In this document: positions 31,482-39,721 of the stretch, one piece after another | Layout: every line of letters starts with the position of its first letter | Numbering within the stretch: position 1 is the stretch's first letter | NCBI RefSeq assembly: GCF_019049285.1 | Contig: NZ_JAGMUL010000043.1 | Location: 52,327 to 116,326, forward strand | Source of the DNA: Streptomyces sp. AC550_RSS872 | Lineage (GTDB): Bacteria; Actinomycetota; Actinomycetes; Streptomycetales; Streptomycetaceae | Reading direction: 5' to 3' | Length of the DNA stretch: 64,000 nt | Notes under the pieces: generated by a model | Told to the model about the DNA's origin: nothing | The model's database searches: none | What the model saw: the letters and a program-made list of their open reading frames with translations, nothing else | Translations under genes and position numbers: made by a program

Positions 31482-32185
31482 AGTTTGCGGCTGGGCCCGA
31501 TCCAGCGCTTGTCGTGGTGGTAGGCGCGCAGCCAGGCCTTGGCGCGGGCGCGCGGGCGGCGCCGGTAGAAGCGTCTCGCCCAGGGGGAGACGGGACGGGC
31601 CAGGCGGACGGCGCCGAACAGGGCGACGAAGGGGATGACCACCCCGAAGATCGCGATACGGGCCTTGCCCTTGAAGAGGGCGATCAGAGCGACGAGGAAG
31701 TTCCCGGCGATCGTGCTGAGCACCGTCCCGCGGTTCTGGAGCTCGTCGTCGCTGAGGTCGTTGACCCCGAAAGGCGCGTAGCCGAGGAGGAACAGGCCGA
31801 CCACGGCGGCGGTGAGCACGACGACCTCTACGCTCTTGCGGCCCGCCTCGGTCCAGTACACGTCGTCCAGGTGCAGGATCAACGCGAACTCGTCCAGGAC
31901 GAGCCCCGCGCCGATCCCGAAGACCACCGCGGCCGCGGCGGACCCGAAGCCCCGCTGTCCGCCGGCCACCGCGCAGAAGCCGCCGATGACCGTGAGGACG
32001 ATTCCGGGGACGACATGGTGGATGTGGACGGCGCCGGTCTCGATGTTGCGGAACGGTCCTTTGCCCGCGCGGATGAGACGGGTGATGATCCGGGTGACGA
32101 GGAAGGTGACCACGAAGGCGGTCAGGGCCAGGAGCAGCGGGAGCTTCCCCGGTTCGACGATGTTGCGCTGCCACCAGTCACCCAT
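31421..32185 (-). CDS. Conserved integral membrane protein of unknown function
   Basis: 254-aa protein with five or six membrane segments. Notable polar motifs in or near the membrane: TGAVHIHHVVPGIVL (His-x-His-His) and LDEFALILHLDDVYW (acidic/His cluster), which could bind a metal or form a catalytic site. The C-terminus is basic (RRFYRRRPRARAKAWLR). Start ATG 32185. It overlaps the rhomboid-like gene tail-to-tail and is divergent from cobS. I recognise this as a recurring actinobacterial membrane family but not its function. Confidence 0.82.
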   Translation of the reverse strand: MGDWWQRNIVEPGKLPLLLALTAFVVTFLVTRIITRLIRAGKGPFRNIETGAVHIHHVVPGIVLTVIGGFCAVAGGQRGFGSAAAAVVFGIGAGLVLDEFALILHLDDVYWTEAGRKSVEVVVLTAAVVGLFLLGYAPFGVNDLSDDELQNRGTVLSTIAGNFLVALIALFKGKARIAIFGVVIPFVALFGAVRLARPVSPWARRFYRRRPRARAKAWLRAYHHDKRWIGPSRKLQDWIGGAPDVDPSRALERR

Positions 32186-32257
32186 GGTTTCAGTGTCTCC
32201 GGGTCAGGGGCGGGCCGCCTGGCGGAGCGGACGTCCGGCTACTGTGCCGACGTGTCC

Positions 32258-33037
32258 ATGACCCCGCCGCCCCTGCACGGTCTCCGTTTCGCCTTCGGCA
32301 CCCTGAGCGTTCTCCCCGTCAAGGTGAGCCGCTGGGACCGGGAGGCGGCGCGCGCCGGAATGCTGTGCGCCCCGCTGGTGGGGGTCGTCCTCGGCTGCGG
32401 TGCCGCCCTTGCCGCGCTCGTGCTGCTGTTCCTGGGTGCGGGCCCGCTCCTCGCCGCCGTCGCCGGCGCCGCCGTCCCCGCCGTACTCACCCGTGGGCTG
32501 CATCTGGACGGCATCGCCGACACTGCCGACGGGCTCGGCAGCGGCAGGCCCGCCGAGGACGCGCTGCGGATCATGAAGCAGTCGGACATCGGCCCCTTCG
32601 GGGTCATCACGCTCGTCTTCGTGCTGCTCGCGCAGGTGGCCGCGCTCTCCCGGCTGTACGACGGCTCCTGGACCCGGGGCGCCCTCGCCACCGTCGTCTC
32701 GGCCGTCGCCGCCCGCCTCGCGCTCACCCTCGCCGCCCGCACCGGAGTGCCCGCGGCCCGGCCTGAGGGGCTGGGGGCCGCGGTCGCCGGCGTCGTTCCG
32801 GTACGGGCTGCTGCGGCCGCCGCCCTGGTGGTGACCGGGGTCGCCGCGGCGGCGGGGGCGCTGCTGGGGACGTACGACATCGCCCGCACCGCCCTGGCGG
32901 TCCTCGCCGCGCTCGTCGCCGCCGAGCTGCTGCTCCGGCACTGCACGCGCCGCTTCGGCGGCGTCACCGGCGACGTCTTCGGCGGCCTCGCGGAGACGGC
33001 GGCGACCACCGCGCTCGTGGTGCTGACACTGGGCTGA
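32258..33037 (+). CDS. cobS: Adenosylcobinamide-GDP ribazoletransferase (cobalamin synthase)
   Basis: Last step of cobalamin assembly, joining activated cobinamide to alpha-ribazole; membrane enzyme. 259 aa with several hydrophobic helices and the family motif LTRGLHLDGIADTADGLGSG, followed by ALRIMKQSDIGPFGVITLVF and HCTRRFGGVTGDVFGGLAE, all typical. ATG 32258 is used; GTG 32252 in the same frame is equally possible and neither has a clear ribosome-binding site, so a leaderless message is likely. A much longer in-frame opening exists upstream but is non-coding in character. Confidence 0.93.
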   Translation: MTPPPLHGLRFAFGTLSVLPVKVSRWDREAARAGMLCAPLVGVVLGCGAALAALVLLFLGAGPLLAAVAGAAVPAVLTRGLHLDGIADTADGLGSGRPAEDALRIMKQSDIGPFGVITLVFVLLAQVAALSRLYDGSWTRGALATVVSAVAARLALTLAARTGVPAARPEGLGAAVAGVVPVRAAAAAALVVTGVAAAAGALLGTYDIARTALAVLAALVAAELLLRHCTRRFGGVTGDVFGGLAETAATTALVVLTLG

Positions 33038-33179
33038 CACCGGTCTGCCCGGCGCTCAGCACGCCCCGCGCCACACCCCGAGGATGACCCCGATGCCCTG
33101 CACCCCGCACAGCCGTACGCCCGTGCCGCCCCGCCGCTCCCGCTGCCGTGCGCGCGTGTAGGCAGAGGATCAAGAAATG

Positions 33180-33215
33180 ACCGTGACGCCACCGACAACC
33201 GTGACGCCACCGACA
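33180..33215. repeat. Tandem 18-bp direct repeat upstream of pepA
   Basis: ACCGTGACGCCACCGACA occurs twice back to back (33180-33197 and 33198-33215). Could be tandem regulator half-sites or simple slippage. Confidence 0.8.
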
Positions 33216-33232
33216 GGTGAACGCGGCAGGAA

Positions 33233-33246
33233 TGAGCGAACGCTCA
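33233..33246. promoter_or_regulatory. 14-bp inverted repeat upstream of pepA
   Basis: TGAGCG and CGCTCA with a 2-bp AA centre, about 170 bp before the pepA start. This is the symmetry of many TetR-type operators; no regulator gene is adjacent. Confidence 0.4.
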
Positions 33247-33415
33247 CACGAGCGTAGGCTCGTCCCGAGTGTTCGCCGTACCGGGGAAGGCCCCGCTGAC
33301 ACCGCACCCACTGAGACCGCATCTTCAGGGCGGAACTAGGGTCGGCCGTCGGGCCCGGTCGACCCACACGTTTCGGCCATCGCAAACTTCACATCGGAAG
33401 CGAGATTTCACCACC

Positions 33416-34957
33416 GTGACTGCTCTCACTCTCAGCACCGCCGCGGCGCCCGGCCTGCGCGCCGACGCGATCGTGATCGGTGTCGCCAAGGGCTCTGGTC
33501 CCAAGGCGGCGGGCCCGGTCGTCGCACCGGGCGCCGAGGCCGTGGACAAGGCGTACGACGGCAGGCTCGCCGGCGTCCTGGAGACCCTCGGTGCCTCGGG
33601 TGCCGAGGGCGAGGTGACGAAGCTCCCCGCGCCCGCCGGGTTCAAGGCCCCGCTCGTGGTGGCGGTGGGCCTGGGTGCCGCGCCCGAGAAGGACGCCGAG
33701 TACGACGGCGAGGCGCTGCGCAAGGCCGCCGGTGTCGCCGCCCGCGCCCTCGCCGGTTCCAAGAAGGCCGCGTTCGCGCTGCCGCTGGGCGACGCCGGTG
33801 ACGTCGGCGCCGTCGCCGAAGGCGTGCTGCTCGGGGCGTACTCCTTCGACGCCTACAAGGACAACGGCAAGAACGCATCGGCGAAGAAGAACGGCAAGGC
33901 TCCGCTCGCCGAGGCCGCGCTGCTCGGCGGCAAGCCCCGCGACAAGGAGCACAAGGCCGCGCTCGAGCGTGCCACCGCCGTCGTCGAGGAGCTCAACCGC
34001 GCCCGCGACCTGGTCAACACCCCGCCCAACGACCTCACCCCCGAGTCCTTCGCCGCCATCGCCACGGCGGCCGGCAAGGAGCACGGCATCAAGGTGCAGG
34101 TGCTCGACGAGAAGGCGCTGACCAAGGGCGGCTACGGCGGCATCCTCGGCGTCGGCTCCGGCTCGGCGGCCGGTCCGCGGCTGGTGAAGCTGTCGTACAC
34201 GCACTCCGAGGCGGACAAGCACCTCGCCCTCGTCGGCAAGGGCATCACCTACGACTCGGGCGGCATCTCGCTGAAGCCGGCCGGGCACAACGAGACGATG
34301 AAGTGCGACATGAGCGGTGCGGCCGCCGTGTTCGCCGCCGTGGTCGCCGCCGCTCGGCTGGGCCTTGAGGTCAACATCACCGGGTGGCTGGCACTGGCCG
34401 AGAACATGCCCTCGGGCTCCGCCGTGCGCCCCGGTGACGTGCTGCGCATGTACAGCGGCAAGACCGTCGAGGTCCTGAACACGGATGCCGAGGGCCGGCT
34501 GGTGCTGGCGGATGCCCTCTGGGCGGCGTCGCAGGAGAAGCCGGACGCGATCGTGGACGTGGCGACGCTGACGGGTGCGATGGTGCTGGCGCTGGGGAAC
34601 CGGACGTTCGGTGTCATGGCCAACGACGACGCGTTCCGCTCCGCGATCGTGGAGGCGGCCGAGGAGGTCGGGGAGCCGTCGTGGCCGATGCCGCTGCCGG
34701 AGCACCTGCGCAAGGGGATGGACTCTCCTACCGCTGACATCGCCAACATGGGTGAGCGGATGGGTGGAGGGCTGGTCGCCGGGCTCTTCCTGCGGGAGTT
34801 CGTGGGCGAGGGCATCACGTGGGCGCACCTGGACATCGCGGGGCCCGCGTTCAACGAGGGCAGCCCCTTCGGGTACACGCCGAAGGGTGGCACCGGCAGC
34901 GCGGTGCGGACCCTGGTCCGGCTCGCTGAACTCACCGCGGCCGGCGACCTGGGGTGA
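33416..34957 (+). CDS. pepA: Leucyl aminopeptidase (M17)
   Basis: Dizinc cytosolic aminopeptidase that trims N-terminal residues from peptides; forms hexamers. 513 aa from GTG 33416. N-terminal macro-like domain (about 1-170), then catalytic domain with the metal/active-site motifs GKGITYDSGGISLK, MKCDMSGAAAVFAAVVAAA and the M17 signature NTDAEGRLVLADAL. RELVNTPPND-type linker is present as RDLVNTPPNDLTPESFA. The open frame starts earlier (33269) but the extension is arginine/threonine-rich and unsupported. Confidence 0.96.
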   Translation: MTALTLSTAAAPGLRADAIVIGVAKGSGPKAAGPVVAPGAEAVDKAYDGRLAGVLETLGASGAEGEVTKLPAPAGFKAPLVVAVGLGAAPEKDAEYDGEALRKAAGVAARALAGSKKAAFALPLGDAGDVGAVAEGVLLGAYSFDAYKDNGKNASAKKNGKAPLAEAALLGGKPRDKEHKAALERATAVVEELNRARDLVNTPPNDLTPESFAAIATAAGKEHGIKVQVLDEKALTKGGYGGILGVGSGSAAGPRLVKLSYTHSEADKHLALVGKGITYDSGGISLKPAGHNETMKCDMSGAAAVFAAVVAAARLGLEVNITGWLALAENMPSGSAVRPGDVLRMYSGKTVEVLNTDAEGRLVLADALWAASQEKPDAIVDVATLTGAMVLALGNRTFGVMANDDAFRSAIVEAAEEVGEPSWPMPLPEHLRKGMDSPTADIANMGERMGGGLVAGLFLREFVGEGITWAHLDIAGPAFNEGSPFGYTPKGGTGSAVRTLVRLAELTAAGDLG

Positions 34958-34973
34958 GGTTGCTCTGAACAAA

Positions 34974-35008
34974 AGGGGGCTCCGCGCGCGGGTAGGGCGG
35001 GGCCCCCT
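34974..35008 (+). terminator. Terminator after pepA
   Basis: AGGGGGC (34974-34980) pairs with GCCCCCT (35002-35008), with extra pairing inside, 17 bp beyond the pepA stop. Confidence 0.55.
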
Positions 35009-35211
35009 CCTTCATGCGCCTCGGGCATCCGCTCAACTGAACGTGGGGCGTCTCACACACCGGCCCGGCGTCTCGTTCGGTGTGGACAAGTGCGAAGATG
35101 GGGCTCGGCAGGACAGGGCCCCACCACAGGGCCGAAGAAAGAGCGGCCGGACACCAGCCGCCGACCGGTCACCGCTGACCGGCGTAGGCGCACATGCATG
35201 GAGGACGTGAC

Positions 35212-36600
35212 GTGGCGAACGACGCCAGCACCGTTTTCGACCTAGTGATCCTCGGCGGTGGTAGTGGCGGTTACGCCGCGGCCCTGCGCGGGGCGCAGCT
35301 GGGCCTGGACGTCGCCCTGATCGAGAAGGACAAGGTCGGCGGCACCTGCCTGCACCGGGGATGCATCCCCACCAAGGCCCTGCTGCACGCGGGCGAGATC
35401 GCCGACCAGGCCCGCGAGAGCGAGCAGTTCGGCGTGAAGGCCACCTTCGAGGGCATCGACATCGCCGGGGTCCACAAGTACAAGGACGGTGTCATCGCCG
35501 GTCTGTACAAGGGCCTCCAGGGGCTTGTCGCCTCCCGCAAGGTGACGTACATCGAGGGCGAGGGGCGTCTCTCCTCCCCGACCTCCGTCGACGTGAACGG
35601 CCGGCGCGTCCAGGGCCGCCACGTCCTGCTGGCGACCGGCTCCGTGCCGAAGTCGCTGCCGGGCCTGGAGATCGACGGCAACCGCATCATCTCCTCGGAC
35701 CACGCCCTCGTCCTGGACCGCGTACCGAAGTCCGCGATCATCCTGGGCGGCGGCGTCATCGGCGTCGAGTTCGCCTCCGCCTGGAAGTCCTTCGGCGCGG
35801 ACGTCACCGTCATCGAGGGCCTGAAGCACCTCGTCCCGGTCGAGGACGAGAACTCCTCGAAGCTTCTTGAGCGCGCGTTCCGCAAGCGCGGCATCAAGTT
35901 CAACCTGGGCACCTTCTTCTCGAAGGCCGAGTACACCGCCGACGGCGTCAAGGTCACCCTCGCCGACGGCAAGGAGTTCGAGGCCGAGGTCCTGCTGGTC
36001 GCGGTGGGCCGCGGGCCCGTCTCCGCCGGTCTCGGCTACGAGGAGCAGGGCGTCGCGATGGACCGCGGCTACGTCCTGGTCGACGAGTACATGCGCACCA
36101 ACGTCCCGACCATCTCCGCCGTCGGTGACCTCGTCCCGACCCTCCAGCTCGCGCACGTCGGCTTCGCCGAGGGCATCCTGGTGGCGGAGCGTCTGGCCGG
36201 TCTCAAGACCGTTCCGATCGACTACGACGGTGTCCCGCGGGTGACGTACTGCCACCCGGAGGTCGCCTCCGTCGGTATCACCGAGGCCAAGGCCAAGGAG
36301 ATCTACGGCGCGGACAAGGTCGTCGCTCTGAAGTACAACCTGGCGGGCAACGGCAAGAGCAAGATCCTGAACACCGCGGGCGAGATCAAGCTCGTCCAGG
36401 TCAAGGACGGTGCCGTCGTCGGCGTCCACATGGTCGGCGACCGCATGGGCGAGCAGGTCGGCGAAGCCCAGCTGATCTACAACTGGGAGGCGCTGCCGGC
36501 CGAGGTCGCCCAGCTCATCCACGCCCACCCGACGCAGAACGAGGCGCTCGGCGAGGCCCACCTGGCCCTGGCCGGCAAGCCGCTGCACGCGCACGACTGA
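35212..36600 (+). CDS. lpdA: Dihydrolipoyl dehydrogenase (E3)
   Basis: Flavin disulfide oxidoreductase that reoxidises the dihydrolipoyl groups of E2 and makes NADH. 462 aa. FAD-binding LVILGGGSGGYAAALRGAQL, redox-active disulfide GGTCLHRGCIPTKALL, NAD-binding AIILGGGVIGVEFASAWKSF, and the C-terminal His-Glu catalytic motif QLIHAHPTQNEALGEAHLAL. GTG 35212 is preferred because GGAGG lies 8 bases upstream; the ATG at 35194 is unsupported. First gene of the lpdA-sucB pair; aceE follows after a GntR gene. Confidence 0.97.
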   Translation: MANDASTVFDLVILGGGSGGYAAALRGAQLGLDVALIEKDKVGGTCLHRGCIPTKALLHAGEIADQARESEQFGVKATFEGIDIAGVHKYKDGVIAGLYKGLQGLVASRKVTYIEGEGRLSSPTSVDVNGRRVQGRHVLLATGSVPKSLPGLEIDGNRIISSDHALVLDRVPKSAIILGGGVIGVEFASAWKSFGADVTVIEGLKHLVPVEDENSSKLLERAFRKRGIKFNLGTFFSKAEYTADGVKVTLADGKEFEAEVLLVAVGRGPVSAGLGYEEQGVAMDRGYVLVDEYMRTNVPTISAVGDLVPTLQLAHVGFAEGILVAERLAGLKTVPIDYDGVPRVTYCHPEVASVGITEAKAKEIYGADKVVALKYNLAGNGKSKILNTAGEIKLVQVKDGAVVGVHMVGDRMGEQVGEAQLIYNWEALPAEVAQLIHAHPTQNEALGEAHLALAGKPLHAHD

Positions 36601-36675
36601 CCCTCGGTCGACGAAGCGACTCCGCGTCCTAGCGACGACACAGACTTCCGCAATTCGTAAGGAGCAACCGAAACC

Positions 36676-38466
36676 ATGGCGGTTTCCGTAACCCTTCCGG
36701 CGCTCGGCGAGAGCGTCACCGAGGGCACTGTCACCCGCTGGCTGAAGGCCGAGGGTGAGCGCGTCGAGGCCGACGAGCCGCTGCTCGAGGTCTCCACCGA
36801 CAAGGTCGACACCGAGATCCCCTCCCCCGCCGCCGGCGTCCTGGCCTCCATCAAGGTCGCCGAGGACGAGACGGTCGAGGTCGGCGCCGAGCTGGCCGTG
36901 ATCGACGACGGCACCGGCGCCCCGGCGGCCGCCCCGGCCCCGACCGCCGAGCCCGCCCCGGCCGCCGAGCCGGAGCCGGCCCCGCAGGCCGCGGCCCCGT
37001 CCACCGAGCAGGCCGCCCCGGCTCCGGCGCCCACCGCCGAGGCCGCTGCCGGCGCCGGCTCCGCCGAGGGCACGGACGTCGTCCTGCCCGCGCTCGGCGA
37101 GTCCGTCACCGAGGGCACCGTCACCCGCTGGCTGAAGTCGGTCGGTGACAGCGTCGAGGCCGACGAGCCGCTGCTGGAGGTGTCGACGGACAAGGTCGAC
37201 ACCGAGATCCCGGCGCCCGCCTCCGGCACGCTGCTGGAGATCGTGGTCGGCGAGGACGAGACGGCCGAGGTCGGCGCCAAGCTGGCCGTCATCGGCGTCG
37301 CGGGTGCCGCTCCGGCGGCCGCCCCGGCCCCGGCTGCCCCGGCTCCCGCCGCCGCTGCCCCGGCCCCGGCTGCCCCCGCGGCACCGGCACCGGCCCCCGC
37401 CGCTCCGGCCGCGCCCGCCGCTGCCGCCCCGGCTCCGGCCCAGCCCGCGGCTCCGGCTCCCGCGCCGGCCGCCCCGGCCCCGGTCACCCCGGCTCCGGCC
37501 GCCCCGGCCGCCGCCCAGGCGACCGACGAGGGCGCCTACGTCACCCCGCTGGTGCGCAAGCTCGCCGCCGAGAACGGCGTCGACCTGGCCACCGTCAAGG
37601 GCACCGGCGTCGGCGGCCGTATCCGCAAGCAGGACGTCATCGCCGCCGCCGAGGCCGCGAAGGCCGCCGCCGCTGCTCCGGCTCCGGCCGCTGCCGCCGC
37701 TCCGGCCGCCGCTGCCAAGAAGGCGCCGTCCCTGGAGGCCTCCCCCCTCCGCGGCCAGACCGTCAAGATGCCGCGCATCCGCAAGGTCATCGGCGACAAC
37801 ATGGTCAAGGCGCTGCACGAGCAGGCCCAGCTGTCGTCGGTCGTCGAGGTCGACGTCACGCGTCTGATGAAGCTGCGTGCCCGGGCCAAGGACGCGTTCG
37901 CGGCCCGTGAGGGCGTCAAGCTCTCCCCGATGCCGTTCTTCGTCAAGGCCGCGGCCCAGGCGCTGAAGGCGCACGCGCCGATCAACGCCAAGATCAACGA
38001 GGCCGAGGGCACGATCACCTACTTCGACACCGAGAACATCGGTATCGCGGTGGACTCGGAGAAGGGCCTGATGACCCCGGTCATCAAGCACGCGGGCGAC
38101 CTCAACATCGCCGGCATCGCGAAGGCCACGGCGGACCTGGCCGGCAAGGTCCGCGCCAACAAGATCACGCCCGACGAGCTGTCCGGCGCGACCTTCACCA
38201 TCTCCAACACCGGTTCGCGCGGCGCGCTCTTCGACACGATCATCGTGCCGCCGGGCCAGGTCGCGATCCTCGGCATCGGCGCCACGGTCAAGCGTCCCGC
38301 CGTGATCGAGACCGAGGAGGGCACGGTCATCGGCGTCCGCGACATGACGTACCTGACCCTGTCCTACGACCACCGCCTGGTGGACGGCGCCGACGCCGCC
38401 CGTTACCTGACGGCGGTCAAGGCCATCCTGGAGGCGGGCGAGTTCGAGGTTGAGCTCGGTCTGTAA
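36676..38466 (+). CDS. sucB: Dihydrolipoamide acyltransferase (E2) of the pyruvate/2-oxoglutarate dehydrogenase complex
   Basis: Core acyltransferase with swinging lipoyl arms. 596 aa. Two lipoyl domains, lipoylated at K43 and K173 (both in STDKVDTEIP), joined and followed by Ala/Pro linkers. A peripheral-subunit-binding domain (VTPLVRKLAAENGVDLATVK, GGRIRKQDVI) at about residues 290-330 holds E1/E3. The catalytic domain (about 355-596) ends with SYDHRLVDGADAARYL; catalytic H566. Usually annotated SucB; next to lpdA and aceE it probably serves pyruvate dehydrogenase, and may be shared with the 2-oxoglutarate complex as in other actinobacteria. Confidence 0.95.
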   Translation: MAVSVTLPALGESVTEGTVTRWLKAEGERVEADEPLLEVSTDKVDTEIPSPAAGVLASIKVAEDETVEVGAELAVIDDGTGAPAAAPAPTAEPAPAAEPEPAPQAAAPSTEQAAPAPAPTAEAAAGAGSAEGTDVVLPALGESVTEGTVTRWLKSVGDSVEADEPLLEVSTDKVDTEIPAPASGTLLEIVVGEDETAEVGAKLAVIGVAGAAPAAAPAPAAPAPAAAAPAPAAPAAPAPAPAAPAAPAAAAPAPAQPAAPAPAPAAPAPVTPAPAAPAAAQATDEGAYVTPLVRKLAAENGVDLATVKGTGVGGRIRKQDVIAAAEAAKAAAAAPAPAAAAAPAAAAKKAPSLEASPLRGQTVKMPRIRKVIGDNMVKALHEQAQLSSVVEVDVTRLMKLRARAKDAFAAREGVKLSPMPFFVKAAAQALKAHAPINAKINEAEGTITYFDTENIGIAVDSEKGLMTPVIKHAGDLNIAGIAKATADLAGKVRANKITPDELSGATFTISNTGSRGALFDTIIVPPGQVAILGIGATVKRPAVIETEEGTVIGVRDMTYLTLSYDHRLVDGADAARYLTAVKAILEAGEFEVELGL

Positions 38467-38495
38467 GGCAACACCAGGGCTTTGAGCCTGCGAGT

Positions 38496-38536
38496 GCGCC
38501 CCGTCCGGAACTTCTCCGGGCGGGGCGCCGCTTTTT
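38496..38536 (+). terminator. Terminator after sucB, with T-run
   Basis: GCGCCCCGTCCGGA (38496-38509) pairs with TCCGGGCGGGGCGC (38515-38528) with one G-T pair; five Ts follow at 38532-38536. One of the few classic intrinsic terminators here. Confidence 0.85.
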
Positions 38537-38576
38537 GGGGCGCCTGAGAGCTCGGTCCGGGCTGTCGTCGGGCGGG

Positions 38577-38619
38577 TGCGGGTAGTCGCCGGCTGGTCGC
38601 GCAGTTCCCCGCGCCCCTG
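38577..38619 (+). repeat. Intergenic repeat, copy D
   Basis: Same block as at 4036-4085: GTGCGGGTAGTCGCCGGCTG then GTCGCGCAGTTCCCCGCGCC. It follows the sucB terminator. Confidence 0.8.
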
Positions 38620-38770
38620 CCGGCTCCGCCGCGACAAACAACCCGCACCCGCCAATCGACAGATCACCCCACCCCATTAGGCGCCCGGCCCACCCGAACC
38701 CCGTGTAAGTCTCGTCTCACCTGCACCAAAGCACCGTTGTCGGCCCTCACAGCGGAGCGCCCCGGCCGTA

Positions 38771-38785
38771 TTGTCTAAACGTCAA
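38771..38785 (+). promoter_or_regulatory. Candidate operator for the GntR regulator
   Basis: TTGTCTAAACGTCAA is an imperfect inverted repeat (TTGWC-N5-GWCAA) 20 bp before the GntR start. Its position suggests autoregulation. Confidence 0.4.
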
Positions 38786-38804
38786 CGCGCCCTAAGGAGC
38801 ACTC

Positions 38805-39434
38805 ATGACCGCCCCCGTCATCCACTCGCTGCGCGAACAGATCCGCGAGCACATCCTGGAGGGGATCATCAGCGGGCGCTGGCAGCCGGGCGAGCGAATC
38901 GTGGAGCGGCGGATCGCCACCGAGCTGGAGGTCAGCCAGACTCCGGTGCGCGAGGCGCTGCGCGAGCTGGAGTCCCTGCGCCTGATCGAGTCGGCGCCGA
39001 ACAAGGGCGTACGCGTACGGAGCCTGACGGCCGCCGATCTGGAGGAGAGCTACCCGGTCCGGGCCGGCCTGGAGGCCATCGCCGCGGAACTCGCGGCCGA
39101 CCGCCTCGCCGAGGACTGCTCCGCCCTGGAGCCCCATGTCTCCGCCCTGTACCAGGCCGACCGCGAGGCCGACGGCACGGCCCAGGTGCGGCACACGGTC
39201 GCCTTCCACCGCGAGCTGGTGCGCGCCGCGGGCAACTCGGTGCTGCTGCACACCTGGGAAGGCCTCGGCATCGAGGTGTTCACGGCGCTGTCCATCCGGT
39301 GGCTGGGGACGGTGCAGCAGTCGTACGCGGAGGAGCACGAGGAGCTGGTGGCAGCGTTCCAGCGCCGGGATCCGCGGATCGCCGAGATCGTCAAGGCACA
39401 CGTACTCGGGTGCGCGCCGCGGCACGAGGCCTGA
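38805..39434 (+). CDS. GntR-family transcriptional regulator (FCD/FadR subgroup)
   Basis: 209 aa. N-terminal winged helix-turn-helix (about 8-75): HSLREQIREHILEGIISGRW, QPGERIVERRIATELEVSQT, PVREALRELESLRLIESAPN. The all-helical FCD effector domain (about 80-205) has FHRELVRAAGNSVLLHTWE, and the conserved Arg/Asp/His positions of a carboxylate-metal pocket, which in this subgroup often senses an organic acid. ATG 38805 with AAGGAG upstream. It lies between the E2 and E1 genes of pyruvate dehydrogenase and may control them, like PdhR in Escherichia coli; that is inference. It is not orthologous by evident motif to PdhR. Confidence 0.93.
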   Translation: MTAPVIHSLREQIREHILEGIISGRWQPGERIVERRIATELEVSQTPVREALRELESLRLIESAPNKGVRVRSLTAADLEESYPVRAGLEAIAAELAADRLAEDCSALEPHVSALYQADREADGTAQVRHTVAFHRELVRAAGNSVLLHTWEGLGIEVFTALSIRWLGTVQQSYAEEHEELVAAFQRRDPRIAEIVKAHVLGCAPRHEA

Positions 39435-39559
39435 GCGCGGCCCCGCTCAAACGTAGCCTCACCTGCGAAAACCCCAGGGGATCGCGGCACCCGGTGCCTG
39501 CCCGAAAGGCACCGGGTGCCGACTTTCTCGCGATCAAGAGCTTTTCGCCCTCAACCCTT

Positions 39560-39576
39560 TGATCGATCATCGATCA
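39560..39576. promoter_or_regulatory. Perfect 17-bp palindrome upstream of aceE
   Basis: TGATCGATCATCGATCA: 8-bp arms TGATCGAT and ATCGATCA around one C, 146-162 bp before the aceE start and 126 bp after the GntR gene. Candidate operator for that GntR protein or another dimeric regulator. Confidence 0.6.
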
Positions 39577-39721
39577 GCGAGTTATTGTCGCCGACGGGCC
39601 ACGCGGCAGAGCCGCAAGGTGTCACCGCACCGAGGCCCTCCGCCCTGTCCTGCCAAAGACAAAGGGCACCCCCGAACCCTTACCGATGAGGGAACCCCCT
39701 TCGACTGAGGAAGGCGGCGAC

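Larger units (their letters stand above)
33038..33415. other. Intergenic region upstream of pepA (378 bp)
   Basis: No gene seen. It holds an 18-bp perfect direct repeat (33180-33215) and a TGAGCG-AA-CGCTCA inverted repeat (33233-33246). Any pepA promoter must lie here. Confidence 0.6.

Noticed and set aside
30812..32257. Long upstream part of the frame that contains cobS
   Set aside because: It lies across the rhomboid-like and HIHH genes in a non-coding frame; the CobS family starts at 32252-32258.
37300..37520. Dense GC-rich repeats looked like a repeat array
   Set aside because: They encode the Ala/Pro linker of the E2 protein in frame, so they are coding low complexity rather than an array.
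35242..38667. 1,141-aa open frame on the minus strand opposite lpdA and sucB
   Set aside because: Antisense shadow of two well-recognised genes; Arg/Gly/Asp-rich with no family features, as expected from third-position GC bias.
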